Shown: positions 1 to 11,882 of the stretch, in pieces
Layout: each line of letters opens with the position of its first letter
Position numbering within the stretch: the stretch's first letter is position 1
Assembly: GCA_964304625.1 (NCBI GenBank)
Contig: OZ199839.1
Coordinates: 2,728,001 to 2,792,000, forward strand
Direction of reading: 5' to 3'
Length of the DNA stretch: 64,000 bases
Source: Kudoa neothunni
Taxonomy: Eukaryota; Cnidaria
Position numbers and translations under genes: made by a program
Notes under the pieces: model-generated
The model's input: the letters and a program-made list of their open reading frames with translations, nothing else
The model's database searches: none
What the model was told of the DNA's origin: nothing

Positions 1-390
1 ACGATGACTGGTACCATAATGGTTAATTTGATGAAATAAATCTTGTTAGATCTGAGAAACGCTGGTGTAGATTGCATTACAATAGGACAGTATATGCGTC
101 CCACGAAACGACACCTTCAGGTGCAACAATACGTTCATCCTGAGTTGTTTGAATTGTGGAAATTGAAAGGAGATGAACTGGGGTTCAAATATACTGCTAG
201 TGGTCCTCTTGTGAGGTCCTCTTATAGAGCTGGTAATTTTAGTGATTTAGCGTTTGTCTTTATGTTTATTAATTCAATTCAATTCAATTCGATCTAATTA
301 ATTATTTATTTATTTATTTATTTAGGTGAGTTTTACATCAAAAATATTGTGAAAAATAATCAGAACAACTTTAAACAATCTCCATCCTAA
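1..390 (+). CDS. LIAS: Lipoyl synthase, C-terminal end (5' part outside window)
   Basis: Lipoyl synthase is the radical-SAM enzyme that inserts two sulfur atoms into protein-bound octanoyl groups in mitochondria. The visible exon (about 50-232) encodes [20 protein letters not shown] followed by a segment ending [17 protein letters not shown], the family's C-terminal signature. The RSSY serine is known to ligate the auxiliary iron-sulfur cluster. A GT-AG intron (233-325) leads to a last exon (326-390) encoding GEFYIKNIV and a short tail, stop TAA 388-390. The split glycine codon at the junction (G|GT) restores the conserved SSYRAGEF sequence, which supports the splice. An acceptor at about 49 is likely, but the exon before it is too short here to phase with certainty. 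The radical-SAM CxxxCxxC part lies upstream of the window. Confidence 0.93.
303..325. repeat. (TTTA)n simple repeat at an intron 3' end
   Basis: About six TTTA units run directly into the AG acceptor of the last lipoyl synthase intron, so the repeat replaces a normal polypyrimidine tract. Confidence 0.8.
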
Positions 391-1455
391 TATATTCATA
401 GTACGTGAATAAATTGTCAAATTTTAATTGTTCAATTATTTGTACGTTTTTTAATATTGTTTTTCTTCCACACTTATTTTATCTATAAAAACAACAAGTT
501 GATTCAATATATACTACATAAAACTTCCTTTTTTCAATATTTCCAAATGAATATTTTTTTACAATTTAGCATCGAATGTATGTTTTTGAGTGATTAATAT
601 AAATTCATAAGAATTTGTAAATTAGTTTAAAAATTTTTTTATTTTAATTAATTAAGTTTGTATAATCTTCTTAATCCCTCAATACACTTTATAATTTCCT
701 CGCCATAACTCCACAATTAGTCCTTTAATTAATTTTATACATGGACAGAAAATTCACTAAAAAGTTTTCTTAAGTGTTGGGAAATATTTAAACGCAAATT
801 ATTCTCTAAACCTCACACATTGTACATCAACCACTCTCCAACGCTAAATTTTATTTTTTAAGAAAATAACTTTAAACATTTAGAAAAATAAAGAAAATTA
901 ATAATTCTTGATATGAAAAAATTATCCTACGTTGTGAAACTCCGCGAACGTTTTTTTAAAATAACTGTGAGTTTTCTGCTCATATAACTTCACAATAACC
1001 TTAATGCTCATTAGCTAACCATAACTAATTTTGTTGGATCAATTTTGGATTAATCTTCAATAAATTTGAATTTTAGTTAATACATAAATAAAATCTAACA
1101 AAATATTATCTATTTGTCTAATTTATCCTAATTTCAGTGGATGAATGGTCGTACGTAACAATAAAACCTCATATAGGAATATTTATTGTTTTATACCCAC
1201 ATCGAATGAAAAGCTGTAATACAATTAATTGAAATTAAAGGAATTGAGCATACTCAAAAAAAAGTTTGGTTAATTCAATTATCAGTAATCGTATTTTTGA
1301 ACAGTGTTTCTCAACAAAATAGGTTTCATTCCATCGGGAAGTATTACACATCTCTATATTTACAATCTTTGAGTAATGCTTTACTGGAGTGGATACTTTA
1401 TTCTGATAGAATTATCGAAACATTTTGAAGCAATTGAATGTTGTACTATACATTA
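391..1455. other. AT-rich intergenic stretch
   Basis: Downstream of lipoyl synthase. I see no coding block longer than a few tens of codons, no RNA gene and no recognisable repeat end. Polyadenylation-like AATAAA words are too common in this base composition to be informative. Confidence 0.5.
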
Positions 1456-2045
1456 CAGCGGTGGCCTAACCGTGGCTCTTGCAAAAAATTTTGTTGAATT
1501 CTGCCAGCACGTTAATTAGGAAAAACTGCAAAGTTTAACTATTTAATCAAGTGAAGGAATGAGCTCTTTAATCATAAACTAGATATTATTTTTGATTAGA
1601 AAACATATCTGCAAACTACTGTATAATTTTAATATTTTATGCAAACTAGAATTATTTCCAGTTTCATTAGGAAAAACAATTAAAACTAGTGTTTATTCAT
1701 TATTAAATTTATAGGTAACGAAAGAATAAAACACGAATTAAAGCTTTGAAGATGATTCATATTTCCAACTCACCAAACGAATTTTGGAAATACGTTCCAG
1801 AAACTAAATACTCAAAACTAAAAGGAATTTTCCTCAAACTTGTTTCTATGTTTGGAAAACTTACTGTTATGAGTCTACTTATTCAACTATGAAGTTGGTA
1901 AAATCGAGGCATCGGGGTCCCTCCCTCACAAACAAACACCTGACGGAACTAATTCGTACAGTGTTAACAGGTTACGAACCAGATTACCGTCAACCCATTG
2001 ATAATATGGAAACATGAAAAACTCGTGAGGTGGTCACGCTGTCCA
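1456..2045 (+). mobile_element. hAT derivative with transposase C-terminal remnant
   Basis: It begins CAGCGGTGGCCTAACCGTGG, a hAT-type terminus. A block at 1751-1850 encodes MIHISNSPNEFWKYVPETKY, and out of frame just after comes a stretch related to the hAT dimerisation segment (S-T-M-K-L-V-K-S-R-H-R, then L-T-N-K-H-L-T). The same sequence, inverted, makes up the element at 28499-29540. Alignment of the two covers the left terminus, the spacer and the coding remnant. I could not find the right terminus of this copy; similarity fades near 2045, just before a SINE-like repeat. The coding part is frameshifted and non-functional. Confidence 0.6.
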
Positions 2046-2060
2046 GCAAAATGTGTTGTA

Positions 2061-2330
2061 AATTTACTATAAGCCTGACAATATGGCATAATGGTGTTAG
2101 GTCGAGATCGCACACCTTGAGGTTGCGAGTTCGAAGCCTAATCCGAAATTAAGTAGGGAGGCTGTAGTAACCGCAAGGATCTACAATTTATCGTGGCTTT
2201 GCTTGTAGCTAGGTTGTCTCCAAGGGCGAAATATATCGCTGTTTTCAGTGCAAATAACGCCTCTGAAGCTGCAGAAAATAGTAATGAAGGAATTGTATAT
2301 GAACGCGAATTATTAATAAAAAGACTTTAG
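2061..2330 (+). repeat. tRNA-headed SINE-like repeat
   Basis: An A-box-like segment (TGGCATAATGGTG, about 2084) is followed about 35 bases later by a B-box-like segment (GAGTTCGAAGCC, about 2127). This spacing and order fits an internal RNA polymerase III promoter. I could not fold an acceptor stem around them, so a SINE head is preferred to a real tRNA gene. The 3' limit is a guess. Confidence 0.45.
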
Positions 2331-2460
2331 AAAAAATTATTTTAGGATAATTTTCGAATCCAAAAGTGGCCGTAAGTTTCACAGCTGAAAAGAAAATATT
2401 TTTACCACGATCGCGTGTCCACAAGTTAAATGACCCATCTAATATAAAGGTGTTGAGTTT

Positions 2461-4706
2461 ATCGCAGGTGATATTTCAGGTATTTGCACTGCCCCAAATG
2501 GGTCAACGGATGTAGTTTTTGGTTTAATGATATCTCATTATGGAATGAGATGTGATATTTATCCAAGTTTCGTTTATAAGCTTCAAGATAATTATTCTCT
2601 GACGAATTTTGACGTTTATAAACCAAAACATTAGGTGGATCACACATCGGATCAGGAAAGTAAGTACGCTCTCAAACTCACTAATAAATTCCCCTTTGAA
2701 ATCTGCCGCTTCAGCATACGTGATTGGTTGACTTCAAGCGTGGGAGAGTCATCCGGTGAATTTATTTCAAATTTCGAGGGACAAGCTGAAGATTGCTACG
2801 CCCCTTGTAACAATGTGGAATTATCTTTTATTGCCTCAAAGACAATCGTGGAAGTGTTGTTTCAAACGAGACATTTTCCAATGGGAAAAGCTAACAACGA
2901 TTATTTTGGATATAAACAAACAAAATTTGGAAAACTTGAATAAAAACATATTAATTATACTTATATAGTTATCATTGAATCCGGTTCTGATGATGGTAGA
3001 TTATTGCCTGCTATAACAAAAGAAGATTCTACTTTGAATGTGTCCCTCTTTACTTCCATAACGGAGCCAAAATTTACAAGTTGCACCGTCTACATTTATA
3101 ATGTCGATAAACCGCCACTTTCTGGTAGGAGAAAAGCAAGATATAATATTAGTGAGAATAGTGTCGATACTAAATGCGGTACTGCTTGTGATAAGTCGTT
3201 AGTAATAAAGGATCTTTCTAGTGTAAAGCCATACATTCTGGAAATTGCACCTGTTGGCAGAAGTGATATGTCAGGAAATTTCAAAGAGAAGAGATTTTTA
3301 GAACAAGTATAAAAAATGAGATAAATATTTATATAACAATTATTTGGAAAATGAAGAAGGTAAAACATTTCCCTCAATTATCCCAACAATAGATGAAACA
3401 ACAGCAACGATCAAAGACCTTGCTGATGATGGAGAAATCAACAAAGATGACCCCACGTATGCATATTATATCAGCCCTCGCAGAAGGAATATATGTGTTT
3501 GTGCAATGAGCACTGAAAGTTATCTTTGTCGAGGATTTTGCCGAGAAAATTAAACATTTGTTGGGTTAACTCCAGGCACTGAATTTGACCTTAAGATAAT
3601 TGCCCACAAAGATTATATATTCATAGTGCATCAAATCACAGCAAGTATAAAAGATTGGAATGATAAAAAATTATTAAATTGATGGGAATGCCCATACTGA
3701 CACTTGACAAGCAATTTATTGATAAAGGTATTCAAAGTGGTTGGTTCATTATCGACACCAGACCCCACCGCTCTATGTAGCTATAAAGTGAAGATTCAAA
3801 AGGAAACGAGCTTTGAAGTAATTCACGAATGTACAGAAACAACACCTGGCCAGTCTGCAAGTATATTAAAGGTTTCTTAAATTGAGATGGTTAGGTCAGC
3901 TGCTGATCAAAAAGCTATTTCCATCCCTGCAAAAAATAATGTCACAGCAACCTCACGCAAGGAATTACCAACTTGTTCCGAAATATTATTTACTAATGCA
4001 TACGATCGGTCCAAGAAATATGAGATGCTGGTGACTGCCATTGGTGGTCGTTCACAGGAAATAACTGTTGTTGTCCCATAAAGTAATAATTTGTTTCTGT
4101 TTACTCCTAATAGAATAATTCTTTACATAAATTTGTAATATTAGACCTTCTTCCAATCAGCCAAAATATCGACAAAAAACTTGTTATTAGCGTAAACCGC
4201 GGGGGGAACAAACTGAAGGTTACAGCACCACTTCCTAGCAATGCCACTGAAAGCACATGTGGTTGGGAGTTACGTAACGTTTCAGATGCCGAGAAGCCTT
4301 TAGTGAAATCGTGTAATGGCGCCAATGATAGTGGCTGTGAAGCTCTTCCGTTATGTAATAACTTTGAAATCACAAACGTTGACGACACCAACGAATATCA
4401 TCTGACGGTGTATGCGAGCAGTGGTTCAACAATAATCGGAAATGGAGAAAATAAAAAGGGTAGATCGCGCGGTTGTTTAATATGATCATATATTTTTAGA
4501 AGAAACCCATGATACAATGAAATCAACGTAAGTTGTATAAATTTGTTCAGCTTTAATATTTATATAGGTCCAAAAATACCATGTATTATTAATTAAGCCT
4601 ATTTATTTTTGTACTGAAGTTATTTAGTATTATAGCTTCGGTAGTTACAGGAATTTTCATTGTCGCTATTCGAATAGGAGTGATTATTATGAAAAGAAGA
4701 AATTAA
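2461..4706 (+). CDS. Tandem fibronectin-III-like domain membrane protein, unidentified, possibly decaying
   Basis: A multi-exon gene of an unrecognised family. Successive blocks (about 2461-2633, 2637-2940, 2989-3306, 3357-3672, 3733-3871, 3893-4078, 4145-4459) encode related domains of about 90-110 residues. They share a cysteine pair and a FN3-like edge pattern, for example CGTACDKSLVIKDLSS then KPYILEIAP, LTPGTEFDLKIIA, and NEYHLTVYAS. The 3' end splices cleanly: 4145-4459, 4500-4527 and 4628-4706. The last exon gives a membrane helix (VVTGIFIVAIRIGVIIM) and a KRRN tail, so the product would be surface-anchored. Against an intact gene, TAA at 3550-3552 lies inside a domain at a position with no room for an intron, and the block junction at 3307-3356 changes frame. 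No signal peptide was found. It could be a recent pseudogene, a fast-evolving surface antigen with sequence errors, or a gene with unusual splicing. Confidence 0.55.
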
Positions 4707-5107
4707 AAATCACTCACTACATTAGTTTTAATCAACTTAGAATTTATCATTTTAATATTTTATTGAGTCCTGTCCATAATTTTTTTATAATGATATTTGC
4801 CCCAATTTAAAAATAAATAGTTTATTTCTTCTTCTGTTCTCAACATAAATTTAGAAATGTATATTATACATTGAAAAAATTTATATTTTAATATAGATCA
4901 ATATTTATTTTTAAATTTGATTACCTCGTTAGTACTTCATTAATTATCAAATTATACTTTTCTGAGATAAATATATAAGTAAACGAAAAATAATTATTTA
5001 CATATTTTAAAAAAAGGTAGCTGTGTTATAATTCAAAAACTACGTCGATAATATTTTTGGAACAAAAAAAATTCGAACAAATTCCAGTATTTTAAATAAA
5101 GGGCTCT
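4707..5107. other. AT-rich spacer
   Basis: Between the FN3-like gene and the next miniature element. Nothing coding or structured was recognised. Confidence 0.5.
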
Positions 5108-5571
5108 CAGTGGTTTTTTCAAATTTATCCCCTCAGTCTGATGAAAAATCGCAACTCATCCCTTTAACTTGGAAGCCGAATTCGTATTTCCCACTTTGTC
5201 ACTCTTAGGAACTAGAAATAATTAAAAATAATCAAAATTAGTGACATTTGAATATTATTTGTTAAACAAATAGTCACCTTAAGTATTATTATTATTATTA
5301 ATATTATTACAAAAAATCTCTAAAAGATAAACGAGGTATAAAAGAAAGAGACTAGTAACAGCTATATGAATATTTGTGAAATACTTATTCCTAACAAAAT
5401 TTTAAGCTTTTGTAATAAACTATCGAATTTAATAACCCTAAATAATATAATTATTTAGAAATCCTTAAGTATGTCACAAACCCCATTGCAAAAAAAATTA
5501 CCCCTATCAAATTGTGATGTCACTTAACTTACCCCTGCCATTTAAATTTTACCCCCTGTTGAGAACCCCTG
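5108..5571 (+). mobile_element. Miniature inverted-repeat element, family B, copy 1
   Basis: It starts CAGTGGTTTTTTCAAATTTA and ends GTTGAGAACCCCTG, that is, CAGGGGTTCTCAAC in inverted form, a hAT-like terminus. It has no coding capacity. A diverged copy in the same orientation lies at 62310-62898. The two share a poly-TTA tract, an AATAATATAATT block and two C-rich blocks near the right end. The flanking 8-mers do not match, so the target duplication has been lost or the limits are slightly off. Confidence 0.6.
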
Positions 5572-7380
5572 CTCAAAGTAACTCGAAAATATTTTGAAAA
5601 GAAAAATCCGACCAACGATCGCTTTTATATTTTAACGAATTTTTTTCTTTAACTCATAATATTATATAATCACATGCATAAAGCTAAGTTGCTCGTGTGA
5701 GTGTGCATGCGTGTGGTAAAATCTTTTTCCTTATATTGAGTCATTTATAAGATTTTAAACATATATGATATTTAGAAAAATCGAATAATTATTTGCATTG
5801 CAATAAATCCTCCAAAAAGTATTTCGAATATAATGATTTTGTCTATTTAAAGTTTGTTACGCCGATTACATGAGTTCAACAATAGGATTAACGCCGGCTT
5901 ATCTCATGGTGGTAGTCGGTTGAATGAGACATTCCTTCTTGTATGCTCGATCAAATATTAGTTAAGCAATACAATCTATCTTTATGTACAAAGGTGGTGC
6001 GTCTATTTTAGTGTTATCCAAATACACGCTTATGTCGCGAGTTTAATGTATTTGTCTTGAAAAGTAGACTCTGAAAGCTCTATTAATTGTTTTAAATACA
6101 TTATAAATGTCTACACCGTTTAATTAATGATGAAAGGGCAAATCATGTTATTATCAAATGTATTAAAGTCTTATAATATTGGCACTGTTTCATCAGATTT
6201 TATTTAAGTCCCGCACTAAATTGAACCTTCAGCAATCAAATTCAATAATGACGTTATACTTCGATTTCATCTGATTAATTAATATATATATATAATTTGA
6301 TGTTCAAGAAATAAGAAAATATTTGTAATATCGAATGCATTCTATTCGATATCGGATAAAGTGGTATTAATTTGAGCTATAAAAGTAAATTTTCGTAAAT
6401 TATCTCCTAACTAAGTAGATTTTGTTATTTTTATGACCTCTCAAAAATGATCTTTATTATAAATTCGCTAATCACAATTGTGGGAAGTACGATACTGTAA
6501 AAATTTTTCAATTTAAACACTTCTAATGATTACCTAAAAGTATTAATGTATTTATTAATAATTTAAAAATTTTACAATTCACAATATTTCCCCTCCGAAA
6601 AATGTTATATATTTCGCGCCAGTTTACCATATTTATCATTTAACACTAATTGTTTACATACATCCGAATACCCCCGCCTTTAACCGACAATTGAGAAGGA
6701 CATTACTTTGACTATTTAAATGGTGTATTCCTGTTTGTATTGACCATTTTTTTGTTTTTCCGATAAATTTATCACAAGATGAGCGAAACTAATACCTTCA
6801 TCAACAAACTAGCAAAGCTTCCGTACATTTGGGAATTTTTTTCATAATTCCATGAGTTAATAATAATAATTTAAAAATTTCCAAATATTTGAATAAAATA
6901 AGAGAGTTCTTAAACACATGGAAACTCGTATCAACAGAATTTTTCCGCTTCCCAAACGCTCAGCCGGATGAGTTAATCCTATTCAAGTCACTGTTTGTTG
7001 TTCTGGTGCCGAAAAACTCAATTCTATTAGTGTATCAAATAAAAACTTTCAAAATTATAAAAAATAAATTTATGTGAAATGATGATATTACTGATATCAA
7101 CATAAACCGTCAAAAGGAGCTCCTTACGTAACTGAGGTATCCAAAACAAACAGCATTAATATTGACACAGGCTTAAGATAAAATTGGAAAAACACAACAA
7201 TAGTTAAAACATCAATTTATATAAAGAATTCTATATTTGATATAAATTGAAATACATTTTATCGAGTAGGAAATCAATTAGAGGCAGTTAGTGTCACCAC
7301 CGACCACATACGATCATCAACGCTTTGTCAATTAATGTTCTTATTGGCTCTATTTCACAACATTTTTGTTTCTAATCCAA
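5572..7380. other. AT-rich intergenic stretch with one weak coding-like block
   Basis: Mostly featureless. At 6780 an ATG opens a short frame (SETNTFINKLAKLP), and at 6889-7077 another block reads IREFLNTWKLVSTEFFRF. The two could be exons of a small gene, but no clear splice sites join them and I recognise no family. Confidence 0.3.
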
Positions 7381-8714
7381 ATGAATAAATGCAGTGCTTT
7401 GAGAAGGTTTCAGCTGTATATACCTTCAATTATTGCTGGAGTACTGCTGTTTGGATTGTCGATTTTGTATTTTGTATTCGTGTAAGATTTTGGTCATGTG
7501 GTTAATTTGTTCTTTTATTGGTTAAACGTTAGTCTTACCGAATATTATAAAATGAACATGATATTTATCATTGTGATAGATGTGATATTATTTTTTTACT
7601 TTGTATCCAACTATTTCCAAACATTATTCATATCGCCAGGCTACTTCAAAAAAGGTACAAATCATTAGGATTGATTAAAATATTTGTGACAAACTCAGTT
7701 ATTATTTTGAAAAAATTAATTTTCTATTACGAGATAAATCCATGGTGAATATGTGTTGAGTTGTTTGTTAGCCAAATCAATCGATAATGAAATTGGTGTG
7801 GGGAATATCGAATGTATCACTGCACAGTATTATCAATTGTATGAAGTTAGAGAATACACCATAAAAACCAAGTTTTGCGACACGTGCCACTTTTATAGAC
7901 CCCCTAGAAGTACTCACTGTGGTATTTGTAACTATTGTGTTCAAGTATATGATCACCCATTTGTCGTTTGATTACATTTATCCAAATAATTTCTCTATTC
8001 TAGGATTTCGATCATCACTGCCATTGGTTGAATACCTGCATTGGAGCTAGAAATTATAAGGTGTTTTTCATGACCTTGGTAACTGGCACTTTGCACATAT
8101 GGTTTGTGATTGGCACAACTATCTATATACTAATAAAAACCACGATTTTACATATTAGAATTGTTAGGTAAGATTCGTTTGATCCGATTTTATGTTAAAC
8201 AAGTGCTCTATTAGTGGAGTGATATTATTTTTTACAGTTGTATGCGCGTTACCAATACTTATGTTATTGTGTTTTCATTTGATTATGATTTCGGCCGGCA
8301 TAACAACCAATGAACATGTAATTAACCATCACCTCAACTTTTCATGTGGCTACAACTTTCGGAGGGGATTATGTTCTAATTTATTGATACATGAAGGTAA
8401 CTGGAAAAGTCAAGTCTATAAAAGAGAATCCATTTAACCATGGCTGTTTGAGGAATTTATCTCTCAAATTATTTTCACCAAAACCACCAAAGTTTTTTCT
8501 TTTATCATCAAATAAAAATTTGATTTGATTTTAGTTTCACCAAATACAAACCGGCAAGTTTTTACCTCGATGGATATGATCCTCATTTGGCCACCCAAAT
8601 AAAAGATCAAATATCTCTGGTAATCGTCTGAATTTTTGTTGGTTTGTTATGGATTTAATTATTCAGACAACAATTCCTGCTATCAATAAAAACGATGTAA
8701 CATTTAATTTGTAG
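7381..8714 (+). CDS. DHHC-type protein S-palmitoyltransferase
   Basis: A membrane enzyme that attaches palmitate to cysteines of target proteins through an acyl-enzyme at the DHHC cysteine. Exons: 7381-7481, 7533-7654, 7772-7944, 8004-8167, 8215-8396, 8535-8619, 8667-8714. The first two exons give two membrane helices. Exon 3 carries the cysteine-rich domain ([20 protein letters not shown]). Exon 4 has [18 protein letters not shown], with the catalytic DHHC intact, then helix 3. Exon 5 has helix 4 and the TTxE motif as TTNE. Introns are 48-138 bp. Phases agree at the four junctions joining exons 1-5. The exon 5 to exon 6 junction does not keep frame with the obvious sites, so that splice is unresolved. 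The exon 6-7 tail ([14 protein letters not shown] ... KNDVTFNL) is short. I cannot assign the ZDHHC subtype. Confidence 0.88.
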
Positions 8715-9541
8715 TATAAAATTGTGTATTCATTTTTTTGTCTTTTATCTATGCGTGTCTGCTTAAAAATAATCACAACAATGCCAATATTTTTTGGTTG
8801 TATTACATCTACGTTAATTCTACATTCAAATTTATAATTTTTCTAATCTACTAGTGCGAATTTCCCTACCCTGTCCAGGGTTGAGAATATTTCGTATTGA
8901 AACACAACTAAAAAAAATATATTGATCCTTTAACTTAAAACATAGAAATAATTAAATTAAATAAATTTTAAAATATGAGGAAAATTTGTCGAGTAAATTT
9001 TGAATAAATGACCAATTATTAAAATTATATTCTATGTATGCATGCATGTGCACATATTATTAATGTTGTTACATTTCTAGGGACTATGATCGTATTTATA
9101 GGTGCATTTCTGCAGTTTTTTAGTTTTAACATTTAATCCAAGTTTTATTACAACTGCCAATTGATTTTTCTTATTTCAAATAACGCAGTGTAAAAATGTT
9201 GAACAATTACATCATTTATTTTCTCAATGCTCTCTACAATACAAAACTAAGAATATTGATTAACAATTTTCACCTATGTTTTAGGACGTCCTCTACAACA
9301 TAGAAATAAGAAAACTGATTAGAAGTCATCGTATTTTGAATAACTAGTATAAAACTAATGAGAGAATGAGTAGCTATCGTTATATTCTGGAGAAAACGAC
9401 ATGCTATACTGATGTTGCGCATGCGCGGTGACTCGCGGGCACGGTGGTTCGTTATTTATTCATTATTTACTCGATAGAATTTCCGTAAATTTTTAAAAAC
9501 CACATGTATCAATATTTTAAATAATTTCAAAAAAGAAAAAT
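8715..9541. other. AT-rich intergenic stretch
   Basis: 3' flank of the DHHC gene. No coding block, RNA gene or repeat terminus was recognised. Confidence 0.45.
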
Positions 9542-10658
9542 GTGGGGTAGATTTTTACCCCATCAAGAAATTCTTGGTTGTAAACTTGTAAACGTGATTT
9601 ATTTGCTCTTCATAGGATACGAGTTTTTTTAATCTTCCAAAAAGGTAAGTAATATACGATTTTAGAATATTACGACAAACAAATATAAAATCAGAATAAT
9701 TATAAGAAATTAACACTAATGAATTGTTGGGGTAAAAAATTCCCCCAGATTTTGTTCACAACAATTGATAGATAAAATAATTACTATTACATAAATAAAT
9801 AAATAAATAAATAAACTTTTTAATTTATATGATGGATAAATTTGAAGTTATACGGTTATTACCTATTTCAACGGCCACGTGACTTACATTTTTAATTTTA
9901 TCATTGCGATAATGAAGATGGATTTCACCAATATTAGTTAAAATGATGAAGCAAATTACTTTAAAGTGATCATGAATACTTTACAACGGATATGTCGTAC
10001 GAATCTAACGAGATTGAAAACTGAGAATTCGGGTCAATCTATAATCAGTAATGACGACCTATGGTGATGTTTTTCCATTTAATGGATTTATTATATATAA
10101 ATGCGCGTTCCATTTACAAAAAAAAAAACTTTTGAGATAATATGGCAAAGTTATTGTATCTTTCCATTAATCATTAATGGAAAGAAACATCCTTGAAGCC
10201 CAAAATCCTAAGAGTTCAACCTTATCTATTTTGCTATAACTCGGTACACAAAATAAATGAACAATATTTTCAAGATTTAAATATTTTCACGGAAAATTGA
10301 TAAGAAACCCGCTACTGCTTGTTTCAGATGTACGAACTACTGTTGCAAAATTCATTCCAAGTGTTTACTAATCTTATTCTCATTTGATGTTCTATTTGGT
10401 TGCGAAAATAGTAATTAAAATATTTATTACATGATACAAATGTGAAATCTACTCAAACATTACGCTTTAAATAAAAAATTGTCATGGCGGATTTTAACGA
10501 ATATAATTTTCGTAGGATTACAAGAATTACTACTCGGGATGTTGATTGTTTTACAGCTGAATCTAGCTTTGGGATTTTTCCTATTTTTATTTTCTGAAAT
10601 CAAATATTTTTCTAGTTCGAATGGAGAAATAAAAATATAGGGTAATTTTTTACCCAAA
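9542..10658. mobile_element. Possible degraded piggyBac derivative
   Basis: The palindrome GGGGTAGATTTTTACCCC (about 9543) and a related GGGTAATTTTTTACCC (about 10639) resemble the subterminal palindrome of the piggyBac remnant ending at 45742. Between them lies a weakly acidic coding-like stretch (about 9975-10030) of the kind seen at piggyBac transposase N-termini. No TTAA-flanked ends or catalytic motifs were found, so this is tentative. Confidence 0.25.
9791..9815. repeat. (AAAT)n simple repeat
   Basis: Six AAAT units in tandem. Confidence 0.85.
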
Positions 10659-11880
10659 AATTCATTGGAATACAGTCGATTTTAGTACATTAGAGAGCTA
10701 AAAGCAGGACTTCCCAATTTGGGGTCCGTGACTCATACCTTTAATCAACTAAAAATTGTACGACTGAGCGTGTTTTGTAAGTAATCGGAATCTCCCTCGA
10801 AAATATATTATGTACAATGTAAGTTGAATTAAGTTTGGTAAACAGTAGTCATTCGATGAACTTTACTAAACACTAACTTACATGTTCAATTTACTATTAC
10901 CTATTTATATACAGTTGAATCTCGATTATCCGGAAGATATTTTAAATTTTATTTGAGTTTTATTGAAATTACGAGTCGATAAATGTTCGATTAACCGGAA
11001 CCTCACCGTCACTGTCCAGAAAAAATCACTGGTATTAAATTTTCTGGATAATCAATGTTAGACTACGTATATAAAGCAAAAATTAACATTTTTTTAATCA
11101 CAAATAATTTAATTAAAAAACTTTTATCACCTGAAATAAACAATTTAAAATAAATTTGATGAGCAAACTGTAAAATGCTTTAAATGAATCGAATTCCTAA
11201 TAATTGTATTATGTACTTGTTAAGCTAACTATAAGACAAATAAGGATTAAAATCAATTCGCTCCCAAAAATTATATAAACTAACACTTCATATTCAAGAG
11301 CGGAAAATATGTTTCTTTTTCTCATATAGTTTTTAAATTCAGAATTAAAACAAAAAACAACAAAATTCATCTTACGCACGTGAGCGATTTCCTTATCGGA
11401 TTTTTCGCATTAAAATATTAAGTATCCAGTTCATTTGTAAATTATGATTTATGCGTATCGTTATCTCATAAAGAGTCCCGTCTCAACGTAATTATTGCTC
11501 ATAAAAGTCAAAGAATTTAATTTATTATCAGTTGTGTTGATTTTATTTACATTTATCCTCTTGTTAATGTAGGCTATGTTTTTTCTTTTTTATGTAATTT
11601 TAGTAGAAATATCTTCCCGAAAAAAAAGACATTATAAAACTTACTTATGATTTTTTTTGATATGGGTTGCGGGAACTAAAATAACTCGGGAAGCGCTGCT
11701 TTAAAGAAATAGATATAATACTACAGTTAGTAGATCGAAACTAACTTAAACTCAGGATATGTACAGAAATAATAAGAGACTGCGTTGTATGCTCATTAGG
11801 TGGTAAATGGAGATTTTAAAAGAATTAACAAAAAGGAGAATCAATAGAAAATAGTGTCAGATGTTATTTTTTTTCCGAGG
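10659..11880. other. AT-rich intergenic stretch
   Basis: 3' flank of the minus-strand gene that ends at 11883. Nothing else was recognised. Confidence 0.45.
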
Positions 11881-11882
11881 AA

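Noticed and set aside
2082-2142. tRNA gene
   Set aside because: Only promoter-like boxes; no cloverleaf could be drawn.
2461-4706. Stop-codon reassignment to explain in-frame stops in the FN3-like gene
   Set aside because: Citrate synthase, ATP synthase subunit c, PIP5K and the hAT transposase use all stop codons normally.
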